From the NCBI RefSeq assembly GCF_001649575.2, contig NC_051434.1:13904868-13968867 (forward strand): DNA of 64,000 nucleotides, in the 5' to 3' direction. The notes beneath the pieces are model-generated. The model saw nothing but the letters and a program-made list of their open reading frames with translations. It was not told the origin of the DNA and made no database searches. Source of the stretch: Kryptolebias marmoratus (lineage: Eukaryota > Chordata > Actinopteri > Cyprinodontiformes > Rivulidae). Made by a program: the position numbers and the translations under genes. Positions within the stretch are counted from its first letter, which is position 1, and every line of letters starts with the position of its first letter. Of the stretch, positions 46,301-53,602 are shown one piece after another.

Positions 46301-48868
46301 TAATGCTTGAAGGGATAAACTGCAAATATCCTTACAGAGCATTTCCTCAAAACAGAAGCCACAAGAAAACAAAAATGGTGTCAGATTCCTGGTTTGTTAT
46401 GGTTGTCGTTGTTTAAAGAAACAGTCAACAAACTAGAGTATTATCACCACCTAGTAAGCTGTAGTAAAAATCGTGGAGCCCCCGAGTCAAACCTTGCAGC
46501 CATTCCAAAAATAGTATGAATATGAGCACACTGGCCTCTGCAAAATCCCAACAACTGGCACACACACACATGCATAAAAGCACGACGACGTCCTTACCGC
46601 CGGACACTGGCGCATCCATGAACACAGCTCCCATCTTCTCTGCACCTACAGCCATTTCCTTCGCGACGGCAGGATCAATCGTAGAGGAGTCAATTAATAG
46701 CGTCCCCTTCTTCACTTTCCTGAGCAGAAGAAGAAAGAATTATTAACACAGCATAGAGATTTGCAATTGTATAAATGTCCCAAAGTTCACAAATACTGAG
46801 ATAGAAATGTGCTTACCTTAGGATGCCGTTTGGGCCTGTGTAGGCCTCGATGACGTTGGGACTAGATGGCAGCATTGTGATGATACGGTCTGCTTTCTCG
46901 GCCACGTCTGCAGGGGAGTCCACCACCTGCATGGAAAGTTATCATCAAACCAAACCTTTAAGAGATTTGTTTATTAAGGAAATGCTATAAAATAAGGGAA
47001 GTTAGAAAAAAAAGCATTGCTGCTAATTACTGTTTTAAATATGATCATGTCATGTATTACTGGGAAGCTCTTACATGGGCACCGACGTCCTGCAACTCTT
47101 TGCAAGATTCTGGAAAGACATCAGTGGCGATGACAGGATAGCCATTTTTTAACAGGTTTTTGGCCATGGGAGTACCCATGTTCCCAAGTCCGATGAACCC
47201 CACTGGCGTCTTTGAGGCCATGGATCGTGTTGAGACTGATGAAGGAAAGTGAAAGACATATTTGAACAGAGAGGGGAAACTGGGAGCCGTTTTGTTCAGT
47301 TGAAGACGTTTATCGTCATTGTCCTGATTGTTTGTCCAATGAAGACAATTAAAGCAAGATCACCTCACTGCTTAAACAGTTTCTCTTTTTTTCCCCAATT
47401 CCAAACACCACAGGTTCAAAACAACGCCCAGTCAGAGATACCAGACAGAGTAGACACTGGAAACGAATCAGCCAGACTGCAAAAGTAGGATTAGTCCTGG
47501 ATAAGTTTACTCAAACAACAAGCTTAAAGTAAATTTAGCTAACTCTAATACATATTGAGTAGATGGTGCTGCTTTAATGGATATACAGTATGGGTAACTG
47601 TACAGTGACCTAAAATTACCAAAACAACTCTGTTTCATTCAGGTTTCATTTCCACTCAAAGTATTAACTTTTGCTTCAGTGATAAACATCTAATAAGTTG
47701 ACTTTTTAATGCCATGACATTAAAAACTGGTTGCCTCGTCAATCTCAAAAACAATTCAGAAATCAAGCATCATGACAGAATTTTCTTATTAAGTGTCTCT
47801 TTTTAGGAGCATCCCATTAGATGGATGCATTTAAATGCACCAAACTGCATATTGTTAATTAAACATACTATCCCATTTCTGAATTACAGTTGATTAAAAG
47901 AAATTTGCTTTTAAATCTAACATAACATTCTTATGAAAGGTGTACAATTCTTGTTTGAACGAACCGTTCTTTTTGTTTTTCAAATAAAAAAGCAATTGTT
48001 TAGAAAAAGTAAAGAAAGGTTTAGCACAGTGACTAATTATTACGTTTCTCTAAGTCACTAACAAAATAAAAGAGCACTGACTTCAACTTTATGTTGGAAC
48101 CATTAATAATTTCTTTGAATAACAACTCTGATTTGTCATATTTTTCATATTTTACATAGTCAATGGAGATAAAGACGACGTATTTGTATATATAAATACA
48201 GGACTAGAACCTTTTGAAAACACCAAGAATGTTACCTGAAGACAATTTCTTCCTTTAGTCACAGACAAGCCATTAGAGGTGGCTGCACACATTATTTACA
48301 CCTGTGAGTGAGAATACAGCTAAATCAATCACATCTAAGTTTAATGTTGAGAAAGTAAAGAAACATATAGCTGTGGTTCTATCTGCTGGCTCAGTGAGGA
48401 GTCCTGGATTTAATAGTGACTGTGGCAGTAACGCAATCAAAGGCTAATCAGTGGGTTTGTGCAGTGATAACCGAGCCTAATAGCTGCTGCCACCTGAAAC
48501 AAAACAAATCTCAGCCTATAGGAGAGCTGAAAAGGAAAAAAATCGGCTAAATTTAGCTATTGCTAGAGACGTCCTTCATATTTCAGCGTGCACACATTTA
48601 TTAGTTTGTCAGAATAAACTGCAGGACAATGTGTCCACACTCCAACACTTTATTACTCGCATAGACTGGTGCAACTCACACTTTCTTGGGGGCTAACGAG
48701 CGAGCTAACAGTATAAGGCGTCTGCATTCAACACTCAAATCTCATTTGAAAACGTAGAAAGAGCCGCACAAGCCAAATGACAACCCAGACGGATACATTA
48801 CCGACGGCAAAGTGCTTATTCCACCTGAACCATACATTTCGAGACCCTCTGAACATCATCGCAGCCAT
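26424..48868 (-). CDS. hibadh: Hibadh, mitochondrial 3-hydroxyisobutyrate dehydrogenase (whole gene, 8 exons)
   Basis: Eight coding exons: 48868-48802, 47235-47075, 46926-46817, 46719-46598, 32943-32810, 31976-31900, 27486-27330 and 26582-26424. They join in frame to 328 aa; human is 336 aa. The enzyme oxidises 3-hydroxyisobutyrate to methylmalonate semialdehyde with NAD+ in valine breakdown, in the mitochondrial matrix. Residues 1-30 are Arg-rich without acidic residues (a targeting peptide). GFIGLGNMG (35-43) is the NAD-binding P-loop. DAPVSGG (148-154) is the family substrate motif. GTGQAVK (195-201) supplies the likely catalytic lysine, K201. [15 protein letters not shown] lies near 263-277. 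The C-terminus is FLREEEGQ. It is head-to-head with tax1bp1 and tail-to-tail with evx1. Teleosts have two paralogues (a/b); I cannot assign the suffix. Confidence 0.97.
26868..27215 (+). mobile_element. possible LINE relic (hibadh intron 7)
   Basis: A 45-codon frame from 26875 reads [14 protein letters not shown], resembling the DLEKAFDRVP motif of fish RTE/Rex-type reverse transcriptases. The segment near 27140-27200 (CTGTGAAGAACTTTGG, then ATGAATAAA) resembles the 3' tail of fish LINE/SINE elements. It is short and diverged, so this is tentative. Confidence 0.35.
27330..27486 (-). CDS. hibadh: hibadh coding exon 7
   Basis: The acceptor is TTCTTCAG at 27487. Completes R224 and encodes 225-276 ([20 protein letters not shown] to GFGTTLMAK). 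The donor is AAG|GTAATG. Confidence 0.97.
27925..28020 (-). mobile_element. Penelope-like element tail fragment (hibadh intron 6)
   Basis: On the minus strand it reads AGAAGTCCAGTTGTTTTTG, then TTTACCATGGCCTGGATGA and CTGAGAATCTACAC. It matches the tail of the Penelope fragment at 15180-15240, so it is probably a 3' fragment of the same family. Confidence 0.45.
28890..29420. promoter_or_regulatory. candidate enhancer in hibadh intron 6
   Basis: Two CpG-containing, non-repetitive stretches (28950-29085 and 29140-29420) flank a CA repeat (29094-29121). They include CAATAAAGCGCG, ACGATAAATCAATGAAG, GGAGTTAATTTGCTGCGC and ATCATGATTAGC. Posterior HOX- and homeodomain-like cores are frequent. Function is inferred. 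Confidence 0.35.
29094..29121. repeat. (CA)n microsatellite
   Basis: About 14 CA units inside hibadh intron 6, with imperfect continuation to 29130. Confidence 0.9.
30037..30064. repeat. (TG)n microsatellite
   Basis: About 13 GT units. Shorter GT/CA runs recur at about 30240-30258, 30390-30410 and 30810-30832, making 30.0-30.9 kb dinucleotide-rich. Confidence 0.9.
31320..31490. promoter_or_regulatory. weak candidate regulatory block in hibadh intron 6
   Basis: A CpG-containing, non-repetitive stretch (GGCGCGACGACTAATGGGAT, GTGGCGGGATACC, GAACGCTCAATCAGCAG) ending in a CCT repeat. Composition only. Confidence 0.2.
31900..31976 (-). CDS. hibadh: hibadh coding exon 6
   Basis: The acceptor is CCTTCCAG at 31977. 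Encodes 199-223 plus two bases of R224 ([20 protein letters not shown], then MNLGI). K201 is the family's catalytic lysine. The donor is AG|GTACTC. Confidence 0.97.
32810..32943 (-). CDS. hibadh: hibadh coding exon 5
   Basis: The acceptor is ACGTTTAG at 32944. Completes G154 and encodes 155-198 ([15 protein letters not shown] to VGTGQ). The donor is CAG|GTAAAA. Confidence 0.97.
33004..34090 (+). mobile_element. degenerate Tc1-like DNA transposon
   Basis: The left end has TACAACCCCAATTCCAAAA, the start of a common fish Tc1-like family. Sequence at 33047-33115 is repeated inverted at 33982-34060, sharing TTTGTAAATC-TTGCA and GAATAAAATATG-type tracts: terminal inverted repeats of about 70 bp or more. 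The interior keeps relics of the transposase catalytic region: TATGGGGGTGCATTAGTGC near 33560, TCTGCAGTCCAGACCTCTGA near 33680 and CACAGTGGTAAACATG near 33870. All frames are broken. The right terminus is eroded. Confidence 0.75.
34190..34630. promoter_or_regulatory. candidate enhancer in hibadh intron 4
   Basis: Complex, GC-balanced block between two transposon relics. It includes GGTAATTAACTTTACAC, TTCAATTAGGCGCCCCTCC, GGTCCTTAATTCAG and a C/G-run inverted pair (CCCCCCCTCATGGGGG). Function is inferred. Confidence 0.35.
34705..35545. mobile_element. non-autonomous DNA transposon, family X, copy 2 (most complete)
   Basis: About 840 bp bounded by long imperfect inverted repeats. The left end reads CTTTGCTTCCAAGGAGGCAG, then TCTAATCTTTTAAAA and TTGATTAGTTCTTGAAGC. 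The reverse complement of the right end reads TTTTGCTTCCAAGAAGCCAG, then TGTAATCCTTTAAA and TTGATCAATAGTTCTTCAGG. The outermost ACTG-TGTAC/GCACAGTGCTGT ends are eroded. No transposase frame. The interior GATAAGAAAAGTGGAAAAG and GTTGAGGACAAA recur in copies 1 and 3. Confidence 0.75.
36150..36360. promoter_or_regulatory. candidate enhancer in hibadh intron 4
   Basis: Non-repetitive block with CTTTAATTGGCTGTG, GATGAGCTGTCAGCGGG, TCATTAAGGCCACATAATGA, CAGCAGCTGCC and TTTGGACCAAAGC. Homeodomain and E-box cores are dense. Function is inferred. Confidence 0.35.
36600..36860. promoter_or_regulatory. candidate enhancer in hibadh intron 4
   Basis: Contains GAGATTATTGATAAAACACT, CTGATCAATAGATC, AAATTAACTAATCACCC and ATAATAAGCTCTTATGATC, with GA-rich sequence between. 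Composition and motif support only. Confidence 0.3.
37080..37235. promoter_or_regulatory. weak candidate regulatory block in hibadh intron 4
   Basis: A GC-balanced stretch (GACGGATTAAAGAGGAATCT, TAATGAGGCTTCC, GGGTCTGCCGGCTC, ATCGTTAGTGCTGCGC) immediately before a GA/GT microsatellite. Confidence 0.25.
37252..37299. repeat. compound (GA)n(GT)n microsatellite
   Basis: About nine GA units run directly into about 14 GT units, within hibadh intron 4. Confidence 0.95.
37405..38110. mobile_element. non-autonomous DNA transposon, family X, copy 3
   Basis: Same layout as copy 2. The left end carries AGACTTTCTTGCAATATTTT and TCTTGATCAGCAGCTTTTCA. The right end carries AAAGCAGCCAAAGTCCAAAG, ACTAGAACGTCTGGCTTCTA and GGAAGCAAA, then a terminal TTTTGCACAGCACT. 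The interior CAGTCTTTGTACCTGACCAC is shared with copy 1. It is about 130 bp shorter than copy 2 and non-coding. Confidence 0.7.
38430..39395. other. intronic spacer (hibadh intron 4)
   Basis: No gene or clear element. 38430-38720 is somewhat richer in mixed sequence; the remainder is AT-rich. A short GT run lies at 38754-38771. Confidence 0.5.
39410..39701. mobile_element. hAT-type MITE (292 bp)
   Basis: The left end CAATGGTTTCCAAAC and right end GTGGGAACCACTG are inverted-repeat termini of the common fish CAGTGGTTCCCAAC hAT group. It is flanked by 8-bp target duplications matching at 6 of 8 positions (39402-39409 AGTTGGAG, 39702-39709 AGTTAGAT). No coding capacity. Confidence 0.7.
40130..40460. 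promoter_or_regulatory. candidate enhancer in hibadh intron 4
   Basis: Non-repetitive, CpG-containing block: CCCGTAAAACACACAGCGG, GCGTTAATCAAAATCGCTC, AAATAAAATGGCTCG and TGCATTTAATGAGCGCAG. Several posterior-HOX-like and homeodomain cores. Function is inferred. Confidence 0.3.
40737..40757. repeat. (CA)n microsatellite
   Basis: About ten CA units in hibadh intron 4. Confidence 0.85.
42500..42840. promoter_or_regulatory. CpG-containing candidate block in hibadh intron 4
   Basis: Higher CpG density than the surroundings, with TTTTAATGATACCAGAC, CAACGCTAGCGTG, GATTTAAAACTTTACGG and the palindrome GTGCGCGCGCGCAC (42749-42762, a Z-DNA-prone alternating run). It could be a regulatory element or an alternative CpG-rich start; no transcript evidence. 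Confidence 0.25.
42909..42936. repeat. 12-bp perfect inverted repeat with 4-nt loop
   Basis: TCACTAGAGGTT pairs perfectly with AACCTCTAGTGA around GCCA. A second small inverted pair (GTCTTAA, about 42875; TTAAGAC, 42894-42900) around an A run lies just upstream. This could be the end of an unrecognised transposon or an isolated cruciform. Confidence 0.65.
43230..43690 (+). repeat. dispersed repeat, copy B (unknown class)
   Basis: Resembles the minus strand of 12050-12430 (GAGTTATGGCCATTTTGG; GGTTGACTCCAAAAGTTAAA; CTAGTGGTTAATCGGATAT; GCCAACAGACAGACAGAC). It begins near the palindrome AGCATTCCTT-G-AAGGAATGCT (43240-43260) and ends in an AGAC/ACAC tail and GCGATGATAATAG. The class is unknown. 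Confidence 0.55.
44550..44960. promoter_or_regulatory. strong candidate enhancer in hibadh intron 4
   Basis: About 400 bp of complex, CpG-bearing sequence with no simple repeats, 1.6 kb from exon 4 in transcript direction. Motifs include TCTTTATGACTCTTTATCTG, GCCGCCATTACGGCTCCG, GCCCATTAAGGTCGAC, AACATAATGAGGACTT, AGCAATAAAATCCTCACG (HOX13-like CAATAAAA) and GGTAATTACAACC. Among the intronic blocks it looks least like neutral DNA. Function is inferred. Confidence 0.45.
45283..45580 (+). mobile_element. Tc1-like element fragment (same family as 33004-34090)
   Basis: Contains TTGGGTGTAAAACGAGCATC, CTAGATAGGCCAAGTC, then TGGGTATGGGTTTACCACTT and TGTGAAAAACTGC. These correspond to the 5' half of the fish Tc1-like element; the 33300-33400 region has the parallel TGGGTGTAAAAAGAACATTT. 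It is diverged and has neither end. Confidence 0.55.
46598..46719 (-). CDS. hibadh: hibadh coding exon 4
   Basis: The acceptor is CTGCTCAG at 46720. Completes R113 and encodes 114-153 ([20 protein letters not shown] to DAPVSG). The donor is CGGCG|GTAAGG. Confidence 0.97.
46817..46926 (-). CDS. hibadh: hibadh coding exon 3
   Basis: The acceptor is TCCATGCAG at 46927. Encodes 77-112 ([20 protein letters not shown] to GPNGIL) plus two bases of R113. The donor is AAG|GTAAGC. Confidence 0.97.
47075..47235 (-). CDS. hibadh: hibadh coding exon 2 (NAD-binding loop)
   Basis: The acceptor is CTTCATCAG at 47236. Completes V23 and encodes 24-76, including [11 protein letters not shown]. The donor is CAT|GTAAGA. 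Confidence 0.96.
47236..48801 (-). other. hibadh intron 1
   Basis: 1566 bp of AT-rich sequence without recognised elements or genes. Confidence 0.7.
48802..48868 (-). CDS. hibadh: hibadh coding exon 1 (mitochondrial targeting peptide)
   Basis: The ATG at 48868-48866 in AAGCATGG context (A at -3) encodes [20 protein letters not shown] and then AV: basic, hydrophobic and lacking acidic residues. The donor is GTCG|GTAATG at 48801. Start choice rests on the targeting-peptide character and exact phase match to exon 2. The exon is too short to stand out as an open frame. Confidence 0.85.
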
Positions 48869-49350
48869 GCTTCTCTCCTCTTGACCTCGGCGGACGGTGA
48901 CAGGCTGTCAAGCCAGGAAAGCTAAACCGGAGTGTTATGATTGACCGCCATATTGACCAATCGCAACACTGGCTGAGTTAGCTGGGCCAATGGGAGGGAA
49001 GCAAAGGCGGGACATCCTGTGATTTTACTTTAAAGCTCTTTTTAGCTAACATTCTCTCTATTTTTGTTCACTCTAAATGACAGCACGGAAATATAGGTAA
49101 TTTAGTATAAAATAATTGACCATTTCCTGGTGTTTTATCTGAGAATAAGTGATGCAGAGTTACTACCTGCGTACTACCCGAACAGTTATTATGCAGTGTT
49201 TAGGTTAAAATGAATTAAAACAGCCAATATGCTCAGTTTAAGACGATTTTAATCCGACTTTGACACATTTTAAAGTCGCCGAGACTTCTTGCTCTCGCCG
49301 CCTCCGGAGCATCATCGGTTCTGCTCAGCATCCCGGAAGTTCAGCATCAT
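48869..49350. promoter_or_regulatory. bidirectional hibadh/tax1bp1 promoter
   Basis: Head-to-head genes separated by a few hundred bp. Sites seen: YY1-type (CCGCCATATT, 48945-48954, minus-strand AATATGGCGG), CCAAT boxes at 48957-48961 and 48987-48991, a GC box GGCGGG (49006-49011) and an ETS/GABP site CCGGAAGT (49333-49340) in the first tax1bp1 exon. No TATA box. This is typical of housekeeping divergent promoters. The exact start sites are unknown. Confidence 0.7.
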
Positions 49351-49459
49351 TTTCTCTCAGGAAGAAGATACGCATCACCGTCAGATCCCTGAGACAGTCA
49401 GTGGAGCAAACATCGACGTACCAGGAAGAAATAATCGCAAGTGGCGATGACTTGAAGGG
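49250..49459 (+). other. tax1bp1: tax1bp1 exon 1 (5'UTR, left end approximate)
   Basis: CpG-containing sequence after the ETS region, ending at a good donor (AAGGG|GTAAAT). Its only ATG (49447) opens a two-codon upstream frame, ATG-ACT-TGA. The transcription start near 49250 is a guess from the change in base composition. Confidence 0.55.
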
Positions 49460-50693
49460 GTAAATATTTTATTCCACGCGACATTAACGCTCGTGTTTGT
49501 TGTTTCGTGTGCCAGCGAGCTCGTGGCCCTATCTAAAAGATGGTTAGCTAGCTAGTGACTTGACACACCATGGCCTGTTCACATGCTAATCTTAGCTCCT
49601 TTAGCCTCCTTTAAGAAGATAAACCTCAGTCAAACCTGGCTGCAAACGACAGGGGAGTAGCTTAGCTTCTTTGTTGCATGTTTATTATGGGCGTTTATGC
49701 CGATAGGTTTGCAATTATGCCTTAGTAATCATCCTTTTTTTCCTCATTTAACTAAGTGTTGAGTCATAATGATAATGAAATCAGTGCTTTGTGGGTTTGT
49801 TTTTTTACCTTCGTACTCTCTGGGCAAGATGACTATCCGTAGTTGCACCTGTTTTTCTATTTGAGCTGTTGACAGTCTCTGCACAGACCTTTATTGTTGT
49901 CCTTATAGGTTTGTGAACCCCAGATCTATCTGCTTAACTATGACCTAAAGCATCTTGCTTTTAGGGCTTGTGCCAAAACTCTGAAATGTTCAGGAGGTCT
50001 CACATTTCAAGCCGTAGTTGGAGAACCACTTAGGAATTCGTTTGCCTGGTTTTATTTGGCTTCTTGTATACTTTAGCCGCAAAAGGGAGAGGAGACAAAA
50101 AAAAGGGAATTAAAGTAGCATAAAATGAATGAATCAAGTCGTTCTCCTTCCGTAGGGTGTCACTGGCTGGTCGGAAACCAGAGTGTTTATGTCATCATGA
50201 AGTCACCGTCTCTGGCTTGACGGAGCTCCTACAGAGCCACAGAGGACAAATTGCTCTGCAGTTTTCTCTTTCAAGGTAATTTCGTTTTTTACTGTGATGG
50301 GCGAATTGACTTTGACTAGCAATATTACAGAAATTAAATGCCTGTTAAACTAATTTTTTTGTCCTGCTTCAAACATGGACGGATGCGGGCTGCTCAGACT
50401 GCGTCGTTTTTAAATAGATGCTTTATTCCTGAAAAGCTGCAAAGCCTTTAGGAGTGAATGTGTATGGCAGATTTTTCCAGTTTTTAGTGAACATCACAGA
50501 TGATATAAGCTATTTGAACATTAATATTTGCTGATTTACTCTGCCACCCTCACACACACTGATGACTGTTATAAATAAACTGTTTTGTTAATATTCTCTG
50601 CCCAGACCTGCATGTGTGTGCATACGCATATCAGGGAGACGTCCTGTGCCCCTTTACGTTTTATTGACCTCGTTGCTTTTTCCCCGCTTGCAG
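49460..50693 (+). other. tax1bp1 intron 1
   Basis: About 1.2 kb, AT-rich, no recognised elements. The acceptor is CCCGCTTGCAG at 50693. Confidence 0.6.
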
Positions 50694-50908
50694 ACAAATG
50701 AAGTGACCGACAGGGGACGATGTCATCATTCCAGGTGGTGGACTCATCGCCTGGCAGCAGCGTCAGCATCATGGAAACGTCCAACTTTGCCCATGTCATC
50801 TTCCAGAATGTGGGGAAGAGTTTCCTGCCCCAGGCGCCGCTGGAGTCCTGCTACACCCTGACCCCTTACATTACCCCCCACCCCAAAGACTGGGTGGGCA
50901 TTTTCAAG
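50694..50908 (+). CDS. tax1bp1: tax1bp1 exon 2 (start codon, SKICH part 1)
   Basis: The exon starts at 50694; translation starts at 50720 (GACGATGTC, A at -3). Encodes 1-63, ending PHPKDWVGIFK. Another two-codon upstream frame (ATG-AAG-TGA, 50698-50706) precedes the start. About 12 residues (near 6-17) are extra relative to human, between the initial M-SFQ and TSNFAHV. The donor is AAG|GTAACA. Confidence 0.95.
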
Positions 50909-53552
50909 GTAACACTCACACGTGCCGCTTAGGATCGGATTTTATTAACGCGAGTAGTTGTTGTCATCATTAGATATGTAGAAATTACAGTAATTACACA
51001 TGTCTTTGTGACACTAATTCTGTTTTAGGGTCTTAATAATTGCTCAAAAGTTTGCACTTAGCACATTAATACGTACATCTGCCCTGACACTAATGGCTCG
51101 GCTCTTCACTACATGGCTGAAAGCCTACCACAAGCTTTGGTGTGGTTGGCTCATGGTGCAGAAAAAGGAAGAGTGTACATGGCAGGCGGAATGGGGGAGA
51201 GGCACATTCGGCACTCTTTATGAACCACTCTGATACTTATTAGAACTTCACCTCACATGTTCGCTCCACTCAGTCTTTCCGTCAGCCTTTTTCCTGCGCT
51301 TCCTGGGAACCGTCTCCCCCTCTCGGCCCGTCTCTTTTATCCGTGCCATCAAATCTCACACGTAATTAACAGGAAATGCGAGCGAGGAAACTCGATGTCT
51401 CGTAAAGTCGAAAAGACGGGGCATTTTATCGTCGTTTAAGGACTGACTTCAAATCCACCAGCTCAATTAAAAAGGAATAAAGACGCTGGGTTTTATTTGG
51501 AAAATAAAGGAGGATTGGAAAATGTAATTGTGTTAATCCACGCTAATGAAACCTGTTTGATGGTTAGCGAGCTGTGCGAGTAAGCCACGCTTCTTTAATC
51601 CTTTTTGACGTACATGCCTGTCTTGTTTTGGGCTTTATTTGATCGTTGGTAAAGCTTATGAGAATTAACTTATTCCAGCATCAAGTAGTCACTGTTCATG
51701 CGCTTTTATCAGTTGCACAAAAACAAACTTGTGTTTTGTTTCGAATGTTAAAATCATTAATAGTTGATTCTGTTTCTACTTTCTCAATTCAGCATAAAAG
51801 CGAAACACGAGTCTGATATGTGAGGCTCAGAAGCAAAAAAAAACAACCTTTTTTGCAGGGTAGATGACTCAGGGAGCGAATATTTACTCCTTCTTGTTGC
51901 ATTTTTTAGGCATCAGCTAAAAGGGAGAAAGACTGAACAGGAAAAAAGCCTGCTCAGTGTGTGGATGACTCAGAGCCAGCAGCAACGTTTTGAGCTGTGT
52001 ACAGACGCCTCCTAGTGGCTGAAAGTATTCACTTACGGCAGAATGATAGGACTTCTGTGTTGCAAACTTGTGCCTAGACGGCGATGCCCTCAAGCAGTAC
52101 TCGCATGTTGAGTATACAAAGCAAACACCTGAAGTGTACATTCAAAACAAGCTTTTCAAGTATATGTTCAGTTTTTCTTGCACGGTAGTTTTGTTTTTCC
52201 TTAGCGTTGCTGTGAAGTGGATTTGTAATTTATGCATGCACCCATAACTTTTTATTTCATGCACACACAGAACTGCGTCAAACAAACAAAAAAGAAAGAA
52301 AAAAAACCCACAAAACACTAGGTTGTGGCATGTTGGTTGGTTCGGCAGGGAGAAACCCGTTGCGTGAGTGTGTAATTAAAGTGTCATCATGTTGTCCCCT
52401 CGCACTTCAGCTGAATGATTGATAGCTGCCTTGCCTGTGATTATTTTATAACATCACTCCTGTGCTGGAATGCCACGCTGTGTCTAAGCAAATGTCAGTC
52501 AACTTCACTCTGCTATTAGCCAAATTATTGATGTCTTTTCTGTCTTTAAAAAAAAGAAAACACACACACACACGCATGACCACACAAGCAAAACTTGGCA
52601 GGAGGCCGCTGGAGCCGAGCTCCTCGCTGTCATACTGTTTGAGGTGGAAAGAATGTTCTTGGCCCAGGTTTGCTTGTTGGCTAACTATCACTGTTTGTTT
52701 TCGAACAGCATTATGCTCAGCGTAATGGCTCGGTGGTGTGGCGACGGGGGAGACACTGCAATTATAATGTTATCAAACCTGAAATTTTGACAAATGTTTT
52801 GAGTAGCTCAGCTGATTTACACCTAGAACTTGGGGAAAGCTGTGTCTGGGATTGGCCTGCGCTCTAAAGTGAAGCAAAGTTTTAGGAAAATCGTTGTTCG
52901 ATTGCATATTTGATAACTATCGTGTAGCTTACAGGCTTGGGTGTTATTTAATTTTTTAAAGGAAAAAAAAAAAAGAAGCTCTTTTGTGTTTGGTGCACGT
53001 TGGTGTTTTCTGTGTTGCGCAATAAGGAAAGTGCCACCTTGTAATTGATATGATTGCTCTGTGGCAGCGTTCCAAAACAAAACGTAGTTTGTCACTTACA
53101 TTACATCTCCTTTCACTCTATTTTTAAACACCTTGTTGCACAACGTGCGATTAGGCTTGTGTGTGCAGCTTAGACAGGAAAAAAAGATTTATGACATTTT
53201 ATAATCTGTCACTTGAAATTCAAAGAGTTATAAGTCCCTTGTCATTTTGTGTAAAATTGACACCTTTTACCTACCAATCCCAGTCTCATTTTTGCCACCT
53301 TTTACTCATTTCCATTTGGTTTTGCCCCCCCCCCCCCAGTTCTGCTCATGTGTGGACAGATTATACCCCTGCCCACCGACCCACCCTATTATCACACCTT
53401 CACTCCTCCTTTCTTGTTAGTCCAAAAAAGGAGGAGGAATTCAGAGAGAGAGAGAGAAATGTGGTTTTAAATGTTTCCATTCTTGTTGCGAATCCTTTGG
53501 AGTCCTTTTAAATGTTTTTAAAAATGTCAAGCTGCAGGTTTATGCGCCAATT

Positions 53553-53602
<50 letters not shown>

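Larger units (their letters stand above)
32944..46597 (-). other. hibadh intron 4 (13.7 kb)
   Basis: No embedded gene was found on either strand. It contains a degenerate Tc1-like transposon and a second fragment of it, two copies of a non-autonomous transposon family, a hAT MITE, a dispersed repeat and several candidate enhancer blocks, each listed separately. The rest is AT-rich spacer. Confidence 0.8.

Noticed and set aside
53325..53340. C-run plus AG resembling a splice acceptor
   Set aside because: No frame downstream matches Tax1bp1; the true exon 3 acceptor at 53723 gives a perfect family match.
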